From: Amaranthus tricolor
Lineage: Eukaryota > Streptophyta > Magnoliopsida > Caryophyllales > Amaranthaceae
Length of the DNA stretch: 64,000 bases
Assembly: GCF_026212465.1 (NCBI RefSeq)
Contig: NC_080058.1
Coordinates: forward strand, 15,368,537 to 15,432,536
Direction of reading: 5' to 3'
The notes under the pieces were generated by a model. That model saw only the letters and a program-made list of their open reading frames with translations, searched no databases and was not told where the DNA came from. Positions 45,869 to 58,323 of the stretch are shown one piece after another. Position numbers and translations under genes: made by a program. Position 1 is the stretch's first letter. The number at the start of each line of letters is the position of its first letter.

Positions 45869-48491
45869 TAGTGACGGCCACGGTCCGGGTTGGGCCAGTT
45901 CCGTTCCGGTTCCGGTTCCACCTAGCTCCAGTTCCATGTGGAACCTGATTCAAACGTTCCGGTTCCGGTTTCGATTCTGGGCGGTTCCAAACGGTTCATT
46001 GGCGGTTCATGAGGCGGTTCCGGCGGTTCCAACTCTCGGGTCGGACCATCGGTTCCATTCTTATTTTTCCTTTAAATATAATATAAAAATACTATAATAA
46101 TGCAAACGTACCTTTGATGATTGCTTGATTAGTAGCAAAATTCATTGCTTGTCATCGTTATTAAAATATTTACTAAAAAGAAGGAAAAAAATAAGTTAAT
46201 AAGAAACAATAAAGATGATTAATAAAAAAAGAGGGAGAAAATGGACTTGAACATAGTACCCGAAGGAATACTGAGCTGCTTACGTATCCTGAAGGAATCA
46301 AAGCCCACACAGTACTTTGTCATACCTTTTATTTGTAGTTGTTGAATGTTGATTGATCGTTGTCCGATATTCATGATCCTATTCGTCTTCGTCATCATCA
46401 TCTTGTTGGTTAGATGCTTTCGCTGACTCTCCTCTCGACGATGATGCAGATGTATCCATCATCATCCATGGATCATCATCGTCTTGATCATCATCGTTCT
46501 TGAGTCCTTGTGTTCGGAGCTCCGCTTGATCCCAATCTTTCTTGCAAACACATATTTGAATAGTATGTGTAGCAAGACGAGATCTCTTTTCGTCTAGAAC
46601 TCTTCTACCTGCACTAAAAGCAGACTCCGACTCAATCGTAGAAGCAAGAATTACAAGGATATCCTTTGCAATTCTTAATAATATGGGAAATTTTATGGAT
46701 TTTTCTTTCTGCCATTGTAAAGTATTATAGCTACCTTGGTCAATTTCAAAGTGATGTTTAAGATAATTATCTAGTTATAAATATGAAGCGGAGGGTGAGG
46801 AAGAAGATGGTCCTACAAAACTATCGTCTAGGCTTATTATGTTAGCTATTACGGGATTATAATAAGTGGGACGTGCCGAAACGCTAGCACGCCTAGACGT
46901 ATTGCGACGTGAGTTATATACACTAGAATAGTAATCATAAAGTTCTGCTAAAAGTTTTTTACAATTTATAACATAATTATGTACATCACTAGGCGAGCAA
47001 TCTAATAATTGGTAGTAAAATCCAATTACTTTAGTAAGGATTTCCGTCTCAAAACATGGGTCTAAAATTGTCGCAATTCCATAAATAAAAGGAAAATCAG
47101 TAAATTAAGTCTTCCACTTGTCCATCATATCTGTAAGAATCGGCTTTAAAAATATATTAGTATCATAATGCGAATGTTTAAGAAGATGATAAAAAATAGT
47201 AATACATTCACTTATTACTAAGTGGACGTTTTGTTCGTAAACATATGAAAAAATCTTAGTTGCGTGGACATACGCTTCTAATATTTTTTGTACGCCTATA
47301 GCTAGTTCCCATGTTTCATCACTTATACTGCTATCTGTACACTCACTATACAGTTGTGTTATAACCGGACGATAAGCAATAACCTTTTTTAATAAATCAT
47401 GGGTTGAGCCCCAACGTGTAGGAGTATTTAATGACCAATACACTTTTTTTAGTTGATAATGGTCACATAATTGCTTATATCTTCTCTTTACCTGTCCAAC
47501 TCTAAGCCACTTCACTATGTCTCTAATGGTATCTAATAAATCACTTAGTTGTCTAATACCTGCTTGGCAAGATAAGTTAACTATATGAGCACAACAACGT
47601 ACGTGTAATAATCTACCACCAAGGATAAAACTAAAAGCAGGTTCGTTATACAAAAGTTCGATGCATTTAATGTTGGCGGTTGCATTATCGTAGAACAACA
47701 AAATATCTTATCTAACAAGTTCCATTCTTTACATATCTCTATTAATATGTATTTTATGTTTTTACCCGTATGTCTTTCGAGTATTACCTTAAAGGCAATT
47801 ATTCTTTTTTGAATAATTTAATTTTAATCTATCTAATGTGTTGTTACACATATAAGGTTCTAAATGTGGGGGAGCAGATCAAATATCAATTGTTATGCTA
47901 ACCCTACCATTAAAAGATTTAAACATTTCTACTAATTCATAGCGCTTTGATTCATATAATTTTATTGTGCGTCGTTTAAGAGTGTTCCTAGGGATTACTC
48001 TATATTGTGGTTGCAAAGTTTTTCTGGTGTAATACTCGCATGCCTTACTTTCACATGGTTAAATGGCAATTCATCACAAAAGTAAGAGAATAATTGCGTA
48101 ATTAAGTAATTAAGTAGAGAGAGTAGGAGAAGAGATGAATTATGAATGAAAATGATTGAAAGTGTGGAGTATTTATACAAAAAATCCCCAACGGCTAGTT
48201 AGCGGCTAGTTTTTGACCGGTTCCAAAGAACTTTTGGGCCGGGTGAGCCGCCCGGTTCCAAGGAACCGTTGGGCCGGGTGAACCGGTCCGGTCCAGTTCC
48301 CGGGGCGGTTCCTTGGAACCAGTGGTCCGGGTGAACCGGCCCGCGGTTCTTTAGTCCGGTTCAGCCGGTTTTTTCCGGCGGTTTAACGGTTTCGCGGTTC
48401 AGACTGGTTCGGAACCTGTCGTGAACGGTTACGGTTCCGAGACGTTTTTAAGCGGTTCGGTTCCGGGTAACCCGCTCCGTGGCCATCACTA
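45869..48491 (-). mobile_element. hAT transposon inside the TRIM LTR
   Basis: 2,623 bp with terminal inverted repeats TAGTGACGGCCACGG / (complement) TAGTGATGGCCACGG and a perfect 8-bp duplication CCTTTCTA (45861-45868, 48492-48499). The sister LTR has the uninterrupted site (45507-45514). Subterminal regions of about 200 bp at both ends are packed with GGTTCC/GGAACC words. Transposase remnants lie on the minus strand. Confidence 0.93.
46379..48055 (-). pseudogene. hAT transposase (degenerate)
   Basis: Reading on the minus strand: an RNase-H-like segment beginning YDNATANIKCIELL, then LLHVRCCAHIVNLSCQAGI and PTRWGSTHDLLKKVIAYRP (47701-47330). After a frameshift, YGIATILDPCFE, then the C-terminal dimerisation region with ILLRIAKDILVILASTIESE and SAFSAGRRVLDEKRSRL (46560-46720), ending in an acidic D-rich tail at TAG 46379-46381. 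The 5' part (47700-48055) is recognisable (RVIPRNTLKRR) but full of stops. No BED finger could be read. It cannot encode an active protein. Confidence 0.8.
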
Positions 48492-50676
48492 CCTTTCTAG
48501 AATATGCATTCTAACAGAATCGTGCCACCTCATCATTATCCATTTGTTGTCCTTTCTCAACCACTATTCTTCTTGCTTCTGTGGTAAACCTTCAAACTTT
48601 TAGCTGGGTTTGTTGGTACGACAGTTTCATCTTCATAGTTCATGCATATGTCATTCACCATTTCCATAAAAGATCCGGTGCATTTTGGCACAACAATTGT
48701 GTGAAACATAAGACAAGTACATTACTCCCGAGTCTCGAGCTACATGAATTTATTAAATATGAAAGCTCTTTGTTTTACATTATAGTGTTTCCACCATTCC
48801 TTTCCCCGGATGGTGTTTTATTATCCGCCGTTTCTCCATTTCAATTTTCTTGAAGCAATAATCCCCAAGAAGAAATTGAAAGCAATTATTGTCAAGCATT
48901 CGGCAGCTATGGCCAGTTGACGGTGGAAATCTAAGGCGACTAGTGAGGGCCGAGGACTATGGAGGAGGAAAGGAGGAGGTCGAATGAGTTAGGGTTAATA
49001 TTTTCTAAATACGGAAAAAAGAAAAAAAAAATAGTAAAAGCTAAAAGAATGTAGCCCACAGGTTTTGAACCTGATATCCATTGGTTATCATATATAAGGC
49101 TTTATCAACCATCTACCTTCTTCTCTTGTCTTATACCTACTAGTTTTTTATACAAATTATAGTTTTATTTGTGGCCTACCCGAATACCCCCTTAGTTCTG
49201 CCACTATATGTTTAGATAATATTATTGAAAGGGAAGGAAAAGGAAATTGGTGGGGAAGGAAAGGAAGGGGAGGGAAGATGAGTATGTTGTCTTTCCAATG
49301 TTGAAAGTATTTGTTTTATTTAAAATGCGAAGGAGCTTCTCCCTAATATTTTCTTCCCTCCATTTCCCTCCTTTCTCCTAATTGTATCCAAATGAGGAAA
49401 ATACACATTTCACTCCGCTTGCTTTCCTTCCATTTCCTCTTATCCAATCAGTGTTCATTTGAAGTTTGCTTATTTTACAAGATAATTTATTAGTTTTCTT
49501 GTAAGTTTGCTTATAAGTATCGGCTTGATGTTACTTGAGGAAATCACGGATGGAAAGTATTTTCACACTTATATTAGATATACATTTCTTTTTTTTGATA
49601 TGATTGATGAGTTAAGTTGTACTTGTCTCTTTTTAAAAGGAATCAATACATTACGTGAAACATTTGAGTTAGATAATGAGACATTTGATTTCAGATTTTT
49701 GGTACTGGAAGCTCCATGTTTTACAGATATTTATTCTAGATGTTGATACTTGTTTTCTGTGCTAATTCGTTATTCATAAGAGGCGAATGCTTACTTTTAA
49801 ACCTCGTTATGACAAATAAGCTAAAGGTTTTTGTGGGCATCGCAGATTCAAGCCGTGATCTGCAAGGGCCTTTTGCATCCACTTTGAGGTTGATTTTACA
49901 CCTTAGTTTAGGAAGAAGAATGCCTCTGATATAAAAATAACTTGTTTTACAGTGTACATTTCTATAGAGTTTTGAGGAAATTCAAAATGATTCAAAAGTT
50001 GTATGGAGTATTACAGTTAGAGAGCTGAGATCCTGAATATAAGGTATCTCGCTTATGAAAGAAAGATGGCTAGGTTGTAAGAAAGGGGATGGAATCACTG
50101 TTTTATGTTAGCTTGAGGCCTTGAATAGATATGCTTATTGGGTCCAGGGTTGTAACTTTGGGTTTAGGTTGAGGAGATTAAGGGAATTGTTCTCTAAACC
50201 TTCATCTCTAGCCTGTGATACTGACATTGGTTGAGGATTCATATTCGTTTCATGGATCTTGCTCAGAAGTTGGTCATAGTGACTCGGGAGCATTTAGATT
50301 TCGATACTATTTCCTTGACATGATGATCTGCTAGTACCTACGCCAATCGCTTTGTTTTGAAGGACAGTCATTACATTAATTAAGTGAAAAGTTCATTTAT
50401 GATAGATCTTATTGGCTTCATGTAAAATTTCTTGCTGATAGTGTTCCGTTGTTTACCGTGCTTACTAAACCATATCTACCTAATTTAACATTGAAACACC
50501 ATTGAAATCAGACATGTTTAAGTGGACCTTGAAAAACGCTTCCATTGCAACATGTTATATGGACATGTGATTCAACAGCTTCAACCTTTTGGGACTTGTA
50601 AATAAAATGTTATATCACTTGAATCTCTTTCATTGCCTGAAACAAATACCCTTACAAAGTTGCTCTTGCAGTAACC

Positions 50677-51695
50677 ATGAAGGTTAGGTCATCTGTGAGG
50701 AAGATGTGTGAGTTCTGTAAGGTGATAAAACGTCGTGGCCGTGTATATGTAACTTGCAGTGCCAAGCCCAAGCACAAACAGCGACAAGGTTTTTCTACAT
50801 TTGCCCATGAAGAGCCCCTTGTTAGCATGTATGTAATTTTCTGCATTCCTTCTCAGTTTCAGTTTTGCTCTTCTGGAATGTGCTACTAGCAAAAAAACCT
50901 CATCATCAGTGGAGCTAACTAATGAATTTCTAGTATATTTCCTGGTAGAAATATGGACTTGGAAGTTGACGTATTCTATTAGCGGTAGAACTTACCAGTT
51001 AAATTTGGACTTTTAATTTCCCATAGATACTCCTATATCGTTTGGTGTGGAGTTCATATATAGTAATTTCTTAATGTGCAAATATAGTTTGCTAAGACCA
51101 TTTCTAGAGGGAGATAAAAACTTTAAACCCGCAAATTATGACAAGAACGTCCCTTATTACTATGGGGCCAAAGATTTGCAGTTTTTGGTTTTGGATTATA
51201 AATGAACTATATTAAAATGAGTTATTAAATCTTTCGCACGCTTTAGTTATGTGAAATTGCAGATGATGTTTGCTACCGGCAATCAATTGGAAACAATCTC
51301 TTTGTTATCCTTAATAAGGGTAAGATTGTGATACATCCAACCCCGCAAACCTCCAATAGGTGGGAGTCATTTTATTGACATTGGGGTGATGAAATGTAAT
51401 GTAACTTTTTGATGCAAGTGTATTAGTCACTCTAAAATCTAACCTTACAAACTATTTGATGCACGCATTGATTGGAAATAGGATGCTTTTATTTCTCGCT
51501 TTGAAAGCCAATGATGCTACTGGCTTATTTCTTGTAATATTCAGGTCTGCATCTGCTACTATAAAGCCATTGATATCCAACAACCCAAGCTTGCGTGTCG
51601 GTCTGGCACAGATCGTGCCCAAACTACAGCAGCCTGCTGCATTGTTTGGTTGGAGGGATGCCATCGTTTCACTTTTATTCAAGAAGAGAAACTAA
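50677..51695 (+). CDS. Ribosomal protein bL36, nuclear-encoded organellar type
   Basis: Two exons, 50677-50828 and 51545-51695, with donor ATGTATGT and acceptor ATTCAGGT (phase 2 junction rebuilding an ATG codon), give 100 residues and TAA. The start is the only Met ahead of the conserved [20 protein letters not shown] and is preceded by AACC. The N-terminal ~40 residues are the full bacterial-type L36 fold, with its zinc ligands CEFC and [12 protein letters not shown] (C-C-C-H). The C-terminal ~55 residues are a plant extension ending [16 protein letters not shown]. Plants keep such nuclear L36 genes, thought to serve the mitochondrial ribosome. Reading is uninterrupted. An acceptor at 50671 suggests a leader intron. 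Confidence 0.92.
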
Positions 51696-52369
51696 AGCTT
51701 CTAGAAATGACAAATATCCAGGACATATAGTACCTCCTGAATTGTTTAGACAGCAATTGCCAAAAAACATTGTTAATTACAGTTTTGTACTTATGAACTG
51801 TTTCATTGTCCTATAACCTATTACCTTCTGTTTTCTTTTTGCTGTTATGTGGCTCCCACATACTCTGTTACACTACATCGTTTTTTATAAAGACAAACAA
51901 TTGAGCAATTTTGGGAGAAATTATGTTGATCCTGATGGGAAAATTCAGAATTTATGGAGAAACTTGTTATTATGTTTTAATATTAGTTGGGAATTTAGGA
52001 CTTGGGACAGTGACACCTTATAGGTGGATTGCTTTGGTAGGGACTGTCCCACTTTTTGTGTCTTCTCACATGCTCCGTTCTAATTGCTAGCCAACTTTTT
52101 GTTTGATTACAATTATTTCTGTTTAATTATACTTGTTATTGATAAGTGAAACTTTATCACACATATCACAATCAGATGTATTTATTTTAGAATGGAGAAA
52201 GTTTTGGAACATTTTAATTTAACATGTCACAATCACACATGTCTCCAACTGATATGTCTACTTTTGCCTCCATCTCCATGTAGCACTATGACTTCTATCT
52301 TTTTTCTATGATATTTGCAACTGTTTCATTTTAATTAGATGCATTTTAATTATCTAAATGTAGCAATTA
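51696..52369 (+). other. L36 3' flank / untranslated region
   Basis: Unique-looking AT-rich sequence after the stop. No clear AATAAA close to the stop, so the poly(A) site is not placed. Nothing else is seen. Confidence 0.4.
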
Positions 52370-53225
52370 TACAAGTATTAGATTAGACAATTTAAGCTTT
52401 TAAATTGACATTTATAGCTTAAATTGACATTTTAAGATTTGGTAGGATATTAAACTTAAGTTCTAGAGTAAGTAATTTAAGCTTTGAAATAGACGTTTTA
52501 AGCCTTAACATTAACAATTCTTTTAAATAGGTGTTAAAAACTATAACGAAGGATGTTAAATTGGAGTCTATATCAAAAAAGTGAAGGTCAAGGCTTTAAA
52601 TGAGGGTTTAAATCATTGGAAGAAAAATTTTAAGCTTTGGAGTTGAGATTTGGACTTTAAAGTAGGGTTGTAAACTTAATCATTTTGGAAAAGAATTGTT
52701 AAGGCTTAGATTGAAGATTTTAATTCTTGGTATGAACATTTTAAACTTTGGAATATACTCTCTTTGTTCTTACGAGAATGTATCCAATACTTTTTGCGTC
52801 AAATTTAGTGGAATGAGGAATTGAGTAGGTGAATAAGACAAAGAAATAAGTAATGATAAAAATGAGTGGTTAAGATGGAGAAAGATAATAAATTTGTGAA
52901 AATTAGATTAAAAGAAATAGTGTGGGATTATTGCTAAAAAAAAAGGGGTGTGAAATTAGTAGGACAAACTAATATGTATAGTTATGCAAATTGAGAGGAG
53001 TAGAGGGAGATCATTTCATGACTTGGAATAATTATTAAAATCTTTATAGTAGGATGTTGAACTTAAAAGTTGAAATGTTTATTTAATATTTAGAATGAGC
53101 ATTTTTAATCATTGGGATGAGCATTTAAGCCTTAGAATAGGCATTGAAAACTTTGAAATAAGATGTTAAAAGCATTAAAATTGTTCGGCTAGAATTTTGG
53201 GTTGGTCACACGAGTACAACCGCTC
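52370..53225. mobile_element. Degenerate repeat element, copy B
   Basis: An array of loose units (TTTTAAGC(T/C)TTGAAAT..., TTTAAGCCTTA) like that at 40200-40560. It ends in GGTTGGTCACACGAGTACAA, whose complement resembles the start of copy A. Copy B therefore lies in inverted orientation to copy A. No coding sequence. Confidence 0.45.
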
Positions 53226-54720
53226 CACATGAGAGTTTCTCTTAATTTAATTACTCTTATTACTTTTTATTTTCCTTTTGTTGTTTCCATTTACTCCCTC
53301 TTATTCAATCCACTTGTCCCATGTATCTTTTTCACACTTTTTGTGATAACATTTTAACCCTTAATATCTCTAATTGTGGAAAATTAAAAATTATGAAAAG
53401 TTGATATTAATAATCGTTGCATTGAGACGAATGAAACAACATCTCATTTGGCTATATTTTAACTTATAAATTAAGAATAGAAATATAAATTAAGAATAAA
53501 AATACAAATTAAGAATGATTAGCGAATAATAACCAAACAATAAATGGACAAGTAGGGAGAATTAGAAGGAGTACTAATTTTTTTATTATTTCAATGCGAT
53601 CTTAGATCAAATAATTTTAATCGTGGGTTTTAAAAATTATAAAAGATTATATTTTAAAAAATACTTTATCTAGTTTTAATAGTTACACTTTTTCTTTTAT
53701 GCTATTTAATGTATTTCTTTAATTAATATAGTTAAGGAAGATTTACATATATCCTACCTTTTAGTGGTTACCTTTTAAAAATCCCACATTTTAATTATTT
53801 TTGGAAAATTCCATCAATCACCTAAATTTGCTTCTAAAAGATAAAATAACCTTCAACCTGTTAAACAGGTTAAAATTTATTTTTCTTTTTTCAAATAAAA
53901 AAAATATGACAAAAATAAAAAGAAAAAAAATATTCATTCTAGCTCCCTAGTTTTCACTTACCCCTCTAATCCTTGTATTTTTCAAACATCCCCCTCCATT
54001 AACATCTCCCAGAAACTTACCCCTCTCCCATGCTAACATCCCCCTCCATTAATCAATAATCGAAAACAATAAAGAAAATAATAAAGAAATAGAATACAAA
54101 AAATAAAAAAACATACAAAAAAATAACGTGGTTCACTATCAATATGATAGCTACGTCCACGAGTACCGAGATGAAAGGTTTTCACTATAAACTGCAAAGA
54201 TTACAAAGATAAATCAAGAATTCTCTCTACATGGCTCAATTTTTCTCTCTTGTGTTTCTATGGAACCCCTAGCCTAAATAATGGGGTGATTGTATAGCAA
54301 TCCCCAATTAGAAGAAATTAGGGCAACAAATAACCCAAGTAACCACCCAAGAAACATGGAAAAAGCAAAACTAAATCTGCACCCACAAAATGTCGACTCG
54401 GACGTCACTATGTGACACCTGTTAACGAGTCGACTTTTGATCTCCGGAAAATCTCGTCAAAATGCAGCACTGAAAGCCGAGTCGATTGTCCCCCAAGCAC
54501 CAGGGATGCCGACTCGACGTTTGCTTATGGAAAAAATGTTCCATTACAGCGTATCACGACGACTTGACTTTACCAAAGCCTGCGCCAATGCCAACTTGGC
54601 GTTGGCTACTGTTTCCCACTCGTTTTCATCCCATGATTCATTCATCCCCATGACCAAGACTCTAGTTTGAGTCACTAATTACCAACGGGTGAAACCACCA
54701 CCTCTTCTCCCCCTCTATAG
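53226..54720. other. AT-rich DNA with a copia-LTR-like segment
   Basis: 53226-54120 is AT-rich without a gene. From about 54125, ATAACGTGGTTCACTATCAA and CTACGTCCACGAG resemble a word common in plant copia LTRs. GTCGACTCG/CGAGTCGAC words recur up to 54590. The 77-codon frame at 54437 lies over these and is not recognised. Confidence 0.35.
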
Positions 54721-55179
54721 TTCATGTAACACCCTGTTAACATACCATATAAATAAATAATTATTTAATATATTTTAGTCGATTAAAATATATAAACACA
54801 TACATTTTGATTCGTATACCATATAAATGAATAATTATTAAATACAATTTAGTCGATTAAAATATATAAACACATACATTTTAATTTGTCATTTTATAAG
54901 TTTTCGTGCTGCGCGTGTTTCGTCGCGTAAAAAGTTTATCGCGTAACGATTTTTATCATCTTACAAATTAATTGAACAATTTAATCAAAATATTATTATC
55001 AAATAAAAAAATTACTAAGGGGAAAGGGAAAGAGTGGTTGGTTTCTAGAAGGTTGATGTAACTCATCCCCTTAATATCATTCATGGAGACATTTAAGCTT
55101 ATGAATTAATCTTATTTCTTAGTCATGTCTTAACCCTTTCATTTGGATGCCTAACATAGAACCAAAATCAGAAATTTTT

Positions 55180-56560
55180 TCTCATTTCATATGGGAGCCT
55201 GATTATGGTGAGAATGAAAAGTTATATTGTTAGTGAGGAGGAAATTGTTTCTGAAAATGAGGTTGATGGGCAAGCACTGAATACTGCGTGCTATTTGAAA
55301 GCTTAAAGGATGGGTGGTTAAAGAGGTGTAGAAAAGTTTGATGCATAGATGGTTACTTTATTAAGACATTTTTGGGTGGGATATTATTATTAGCTATTGA
55401 TAGAGATACAAACGAGCAAATGTTCCCTTTGCTGTGGGCTTTTGTTAAGGGTGAGAACAATGAGTATTTGCAGTGGTTTTTAGCTGAGTTAAAAAAAAGG
55501 TTATATGTTACAGATGCCACGGATGGAGCTAGATGGACAATGATTTCAGTTGAGCATCCGGTTAGTATTAATTTTACAGTTATTGGTTGATTATACTTTT
55601 GTTAAGTATTAATGCTACTGTTATTTGGTGATTATACTTTTTTTAAGTATAGAAGGAATTTATATGCCAATTGGAACAAAGTATTCAAGGGAGTAGAGTT
55701 TAGCTACTCGTTTGGAGCTGTGCTAAGGCTTACAATGTGCCTGATTTTTTTATCCAATCAAGGACATGGCAGAGGTGAATGCTTTGGTAGTAGAGGAATT
55801 CCAGAAGTGTGATGTGAGAGTCTTTTGTAGGCCATATCTGAAAAAAGAATGTAAGTGCGGTGTGGTTGTTAACAATATGGTTGAAACCTTCAACAATTAT
55901 ATTATGCGAGCTAGGTCGAAGCATTTGATTGTCATGCTCGAGGAAATAAGGATTGTGTTAGTGAAGAGGTTGGTGACGAAGAGAGAAGAGGCAAATAAAT
56001 GGGCATGCTTATTATATCCTAAAATTCAAAAGCTTTTGGAGAAAGAGAAGGAACAGGTAAGCAAATGCACAATAATACTATCCACAATAACATTATTCCA
56101 TGTATCATACTACATTAATACTCTAGAGGTTGTCACAGAAAAGAGGTCATGTATATGTCAAAGGTGGGATTTGAAAGGCATTCCATGTTGTCATGCCATA
56201 GCTGCATTGTTTTATTTGCGTAAAGATGTTGAATCTTTACATTGATGAATGCTACACAAAAGCAGCATATTTAAGGGCATATATTGGTAGTATACCCCCA
56301 TTAGCTGGTGATAGACATGAGCCCATTGTTGACATTCCTTGCTCCCTCCTCCTATTAAAATTGAACCTAATAATCCTCGAAAGAATAGAATTAAGTCACC
56401 GCATAAATATCCCAAAAAACCAAGAAAGTTAAATAGGCATAGCCAACAAATGACTTCTAAGCTATGTGGTATATCTGGACATAACAAGAGGAAATGTCCA
56501 AATAAGGACACGTTAACTGATCGAGCATCCACCACCAGCAAAGAGGGGTAGAGGTAGACC
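55180..56560 (+). pseudogene. MULE (MuDR-type) transposase remnant
   Basis: Pieces in shifting frames match the Mutator transposase. DGCFIKTFLGGILLLAIDRD and NEQMFPLLWAFVKGENN hold the first conserved catalytic-core blocks. RNLYANWNKVFKGVEF and VVVNNMVETFNNYIMRARSK follow. A SWIM zinc finger reads C-I-C-QRWDLKGIP-C-C-H (56150-56200). Last comes a partial CCHC knuckle, CGISGHNKRKCP (56460-56500), lacking its second cysteine. The catalytic core is internally deleted. Stops and frameshifts occur near 55310, 55590, 55750 and 56245. No terminal inverted repeats were found. Confidence 0.85.
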
Positions 56561-56998
56561 TAGGAAGACATGTTTTGCTCAAAAATCACAGCTAAAACAA
56601 CAACACAATATTTCTACTCAACCATCACAACTAGGAAGGGGTAATAAAAACCATTTAGGGTGGTAACGAAAGTGGAGCAAGTGGTAAAAGAGAAGGAACA
56701 TAAGGTGGCAGAGGATGTTGCAGAGCTGGTGGTGGAAGTACTATCTCTAAGGTATGTTTTTGGTTTCTACATGATTATGCACATATTTTGCAGATGTAAC
56801 AAATAAAAACAACAAACCTAAAATAATCAATCTCATGACTTTAACTAAATTAAATTGTTTAATAACTTTAATTTTAAGAGAATTAACTTGCTCCTTCATT
56901 GCTTGTTTTTTAAGCTTCACCTTTTGGATTTCATCCTTCAAAGCGCCATTCTCCGCTTGTGACAGTTTTAACCTTTCAAATTGAAGTTTTTTAGATAA

Positions 56999-57738
56999 TG
57001 CAACAAGTGCAACAAGACCACTCTCTTCATATGAACAACACAAGCTTGATGCTGGGAACAATACTGAAAACATAAGGTTGATGATGGGAACAATACTGAA
57101 AACATAAACAATGAAGACACAAGTATTGAGGAACTACGAGCTGGACCTAGTCCATACCAAGCAAATGAAGCTGAGGAACAGCATACAGGGTACTGTACTT
57201 GAAAGAGGAAGAATAAGGAACAACCTGGTGTTCCCAAACGCAGACAGAAGACCCAGCGTGTTCAATTTTAAAGCTTCTGTTTTCTGTTATAGCCGTTAGA
57301 ATTTTAGGCGCCTTTTCTTGATTGTATAGCCGTTAGAAATGGAAGCCAATTCTATAAATAAGGCTCTCCTCCGCTTTGTAATTAGCTTTAAGTTTTTTAA
57401 TCAATCATGAGCTTTCATCAAAGTTAATTGAGCATACAGATAACAAGTATTGTTTCTGTTTTGTTGTTTCTGTCTTGCAAAGGTTGAGTGTATTCAATCC
57501 GTGAGAGATTCATACTTCTTCAAGATCGCGTTGATCATTGAGAGAATTGTGAGGATTAAGGCCTTGCATTCCTTAGGGGAATCAGTGTCTTCTTCCAAGA
57601 TAAGTAGTCATTCAAGATTACTTAGAAATCAAACCCAAACAGACGAATTGATCAAGAAACCTTCTGTTCTTGATTGTCTGTACAAGTGTGCGTGTAATCA
57701 AAATATCAAACGACATCTTCTGCTGCAGAGTTGGTCCA
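56999..57738 (+). repeat. Gypsy 5' LTR
   Basis: Starts TGCAACAAGTGC, ends TTGGTCCA. Holds a 32-bp tandem duplication (57046-57109, TTGATGMTGGGAACAATACT...) and a TATA-like TTCTATAAATAAGG near 57349. Confidence 0.93.
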
Positions 57739-57741
57739 ACT

Positions 57742-57753
57742 TTGTATCAGAGC
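57742..57753 (+). promoter_or_regulatory. Gypsy primer-binding site
   Basis: TTGTATCAGAGC, one mismatch from the tRNA-iMet primer complement, three bases after the LTR. Confidence 0.85.
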
Positions 57754-58323
57754 CGTGTTCTGATAAGGGACACGAAGATAGGATACAAGGGAAACAAGGT
57801 GATAGGTAATATCGCGTTTTCTGAGAAAAGTAATCAAAAAATCAGGTATTGTTCGCATTTTGTTTCAATTGGTGATCATAGGTATAAATTCAATTCTTCC
57901 TTGTCATTAAATTCTCTGTTAAGGATTGTAGAATTCGATTTAATCATCATATGCATTTAATTGTGGAAAGGATTTCTGAAATCTGATTCTAAAATCATTG
58001 CATGCGTATCAAATTGTGTCTGTTAATCGAATTTTTGAGTTTTCGCATAAATTGATTCACATAATTCAATTCTTGATTGTCTTGACTGTGATAATTGATA
58101 AAAATTTAATAACATTTGTTTGCAAATTAATGTACATTGCGTGTCTCCTTGGAAAAATTGATGTATGCAATCTGATTCTTGAAAATTGTTCTGAGAAATT
58201 AGGGTTTTGTGTATTTGTGCATTCATTGTTTTTGTTTCTGGAAAAATTGCTGTGGAAATCTTCTTGCAGATTCTGGTTGTTAGTTGCCTTACCATTGTTC
58301 TGTTTGTGAGTACCTTGGGAAAT

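Larger units (their letters stand above)
45262..48527 (-). mobile_element. TRIM-like miniature LTR element (split by hAT)
   Basis: Two TG...CA repeats: 45262-45542 (281 bp) and 45622-48527 (about 275 bp once the hAT and one target copy are removed). Between them is only 79 bp, which holds a minus-strand primer site TTGTATCAGAGC (45608-45619) beside the second LTR. No coding capacity. The 5-bp flanks do not match, so one end may have been rearranged. A partial LTR start (CTGTGGTAAACC) also occurs at 48577. Confidence 0.65.
43298..50671 (+). other. Putative 7.4-kb leader intron of L36, mostly repeats
   Basis: 43300-44788 and 49206-50671 show no gene and no clear repeat beyond T-tracts (44060-44094). 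The middle carries the TRIM-like and hAT insertions. Outer words AGTGGCGGATTTAG (44789) and, inverted, AGTGGCAGAACTAA (complement of 49192-49205) may be ends of a further, older element spanning the middle. Confidence 0.4.

Noticed and set aside
45846..46097. Val/Pro/Phe/Arg-rich 83-codon frame
   Set aside because: Arises from the GGTTCC hexamer array at the hAT end.
50652..50892. Minus-strand frames over L36 exon 2
   Set aside because: Shadows of the L36 coding exon.
54437..54670. 77-codon frame with no match
   Set aside because: Covers an LTR-like segment with repeated GTCGACTCG words; no domain recognised.
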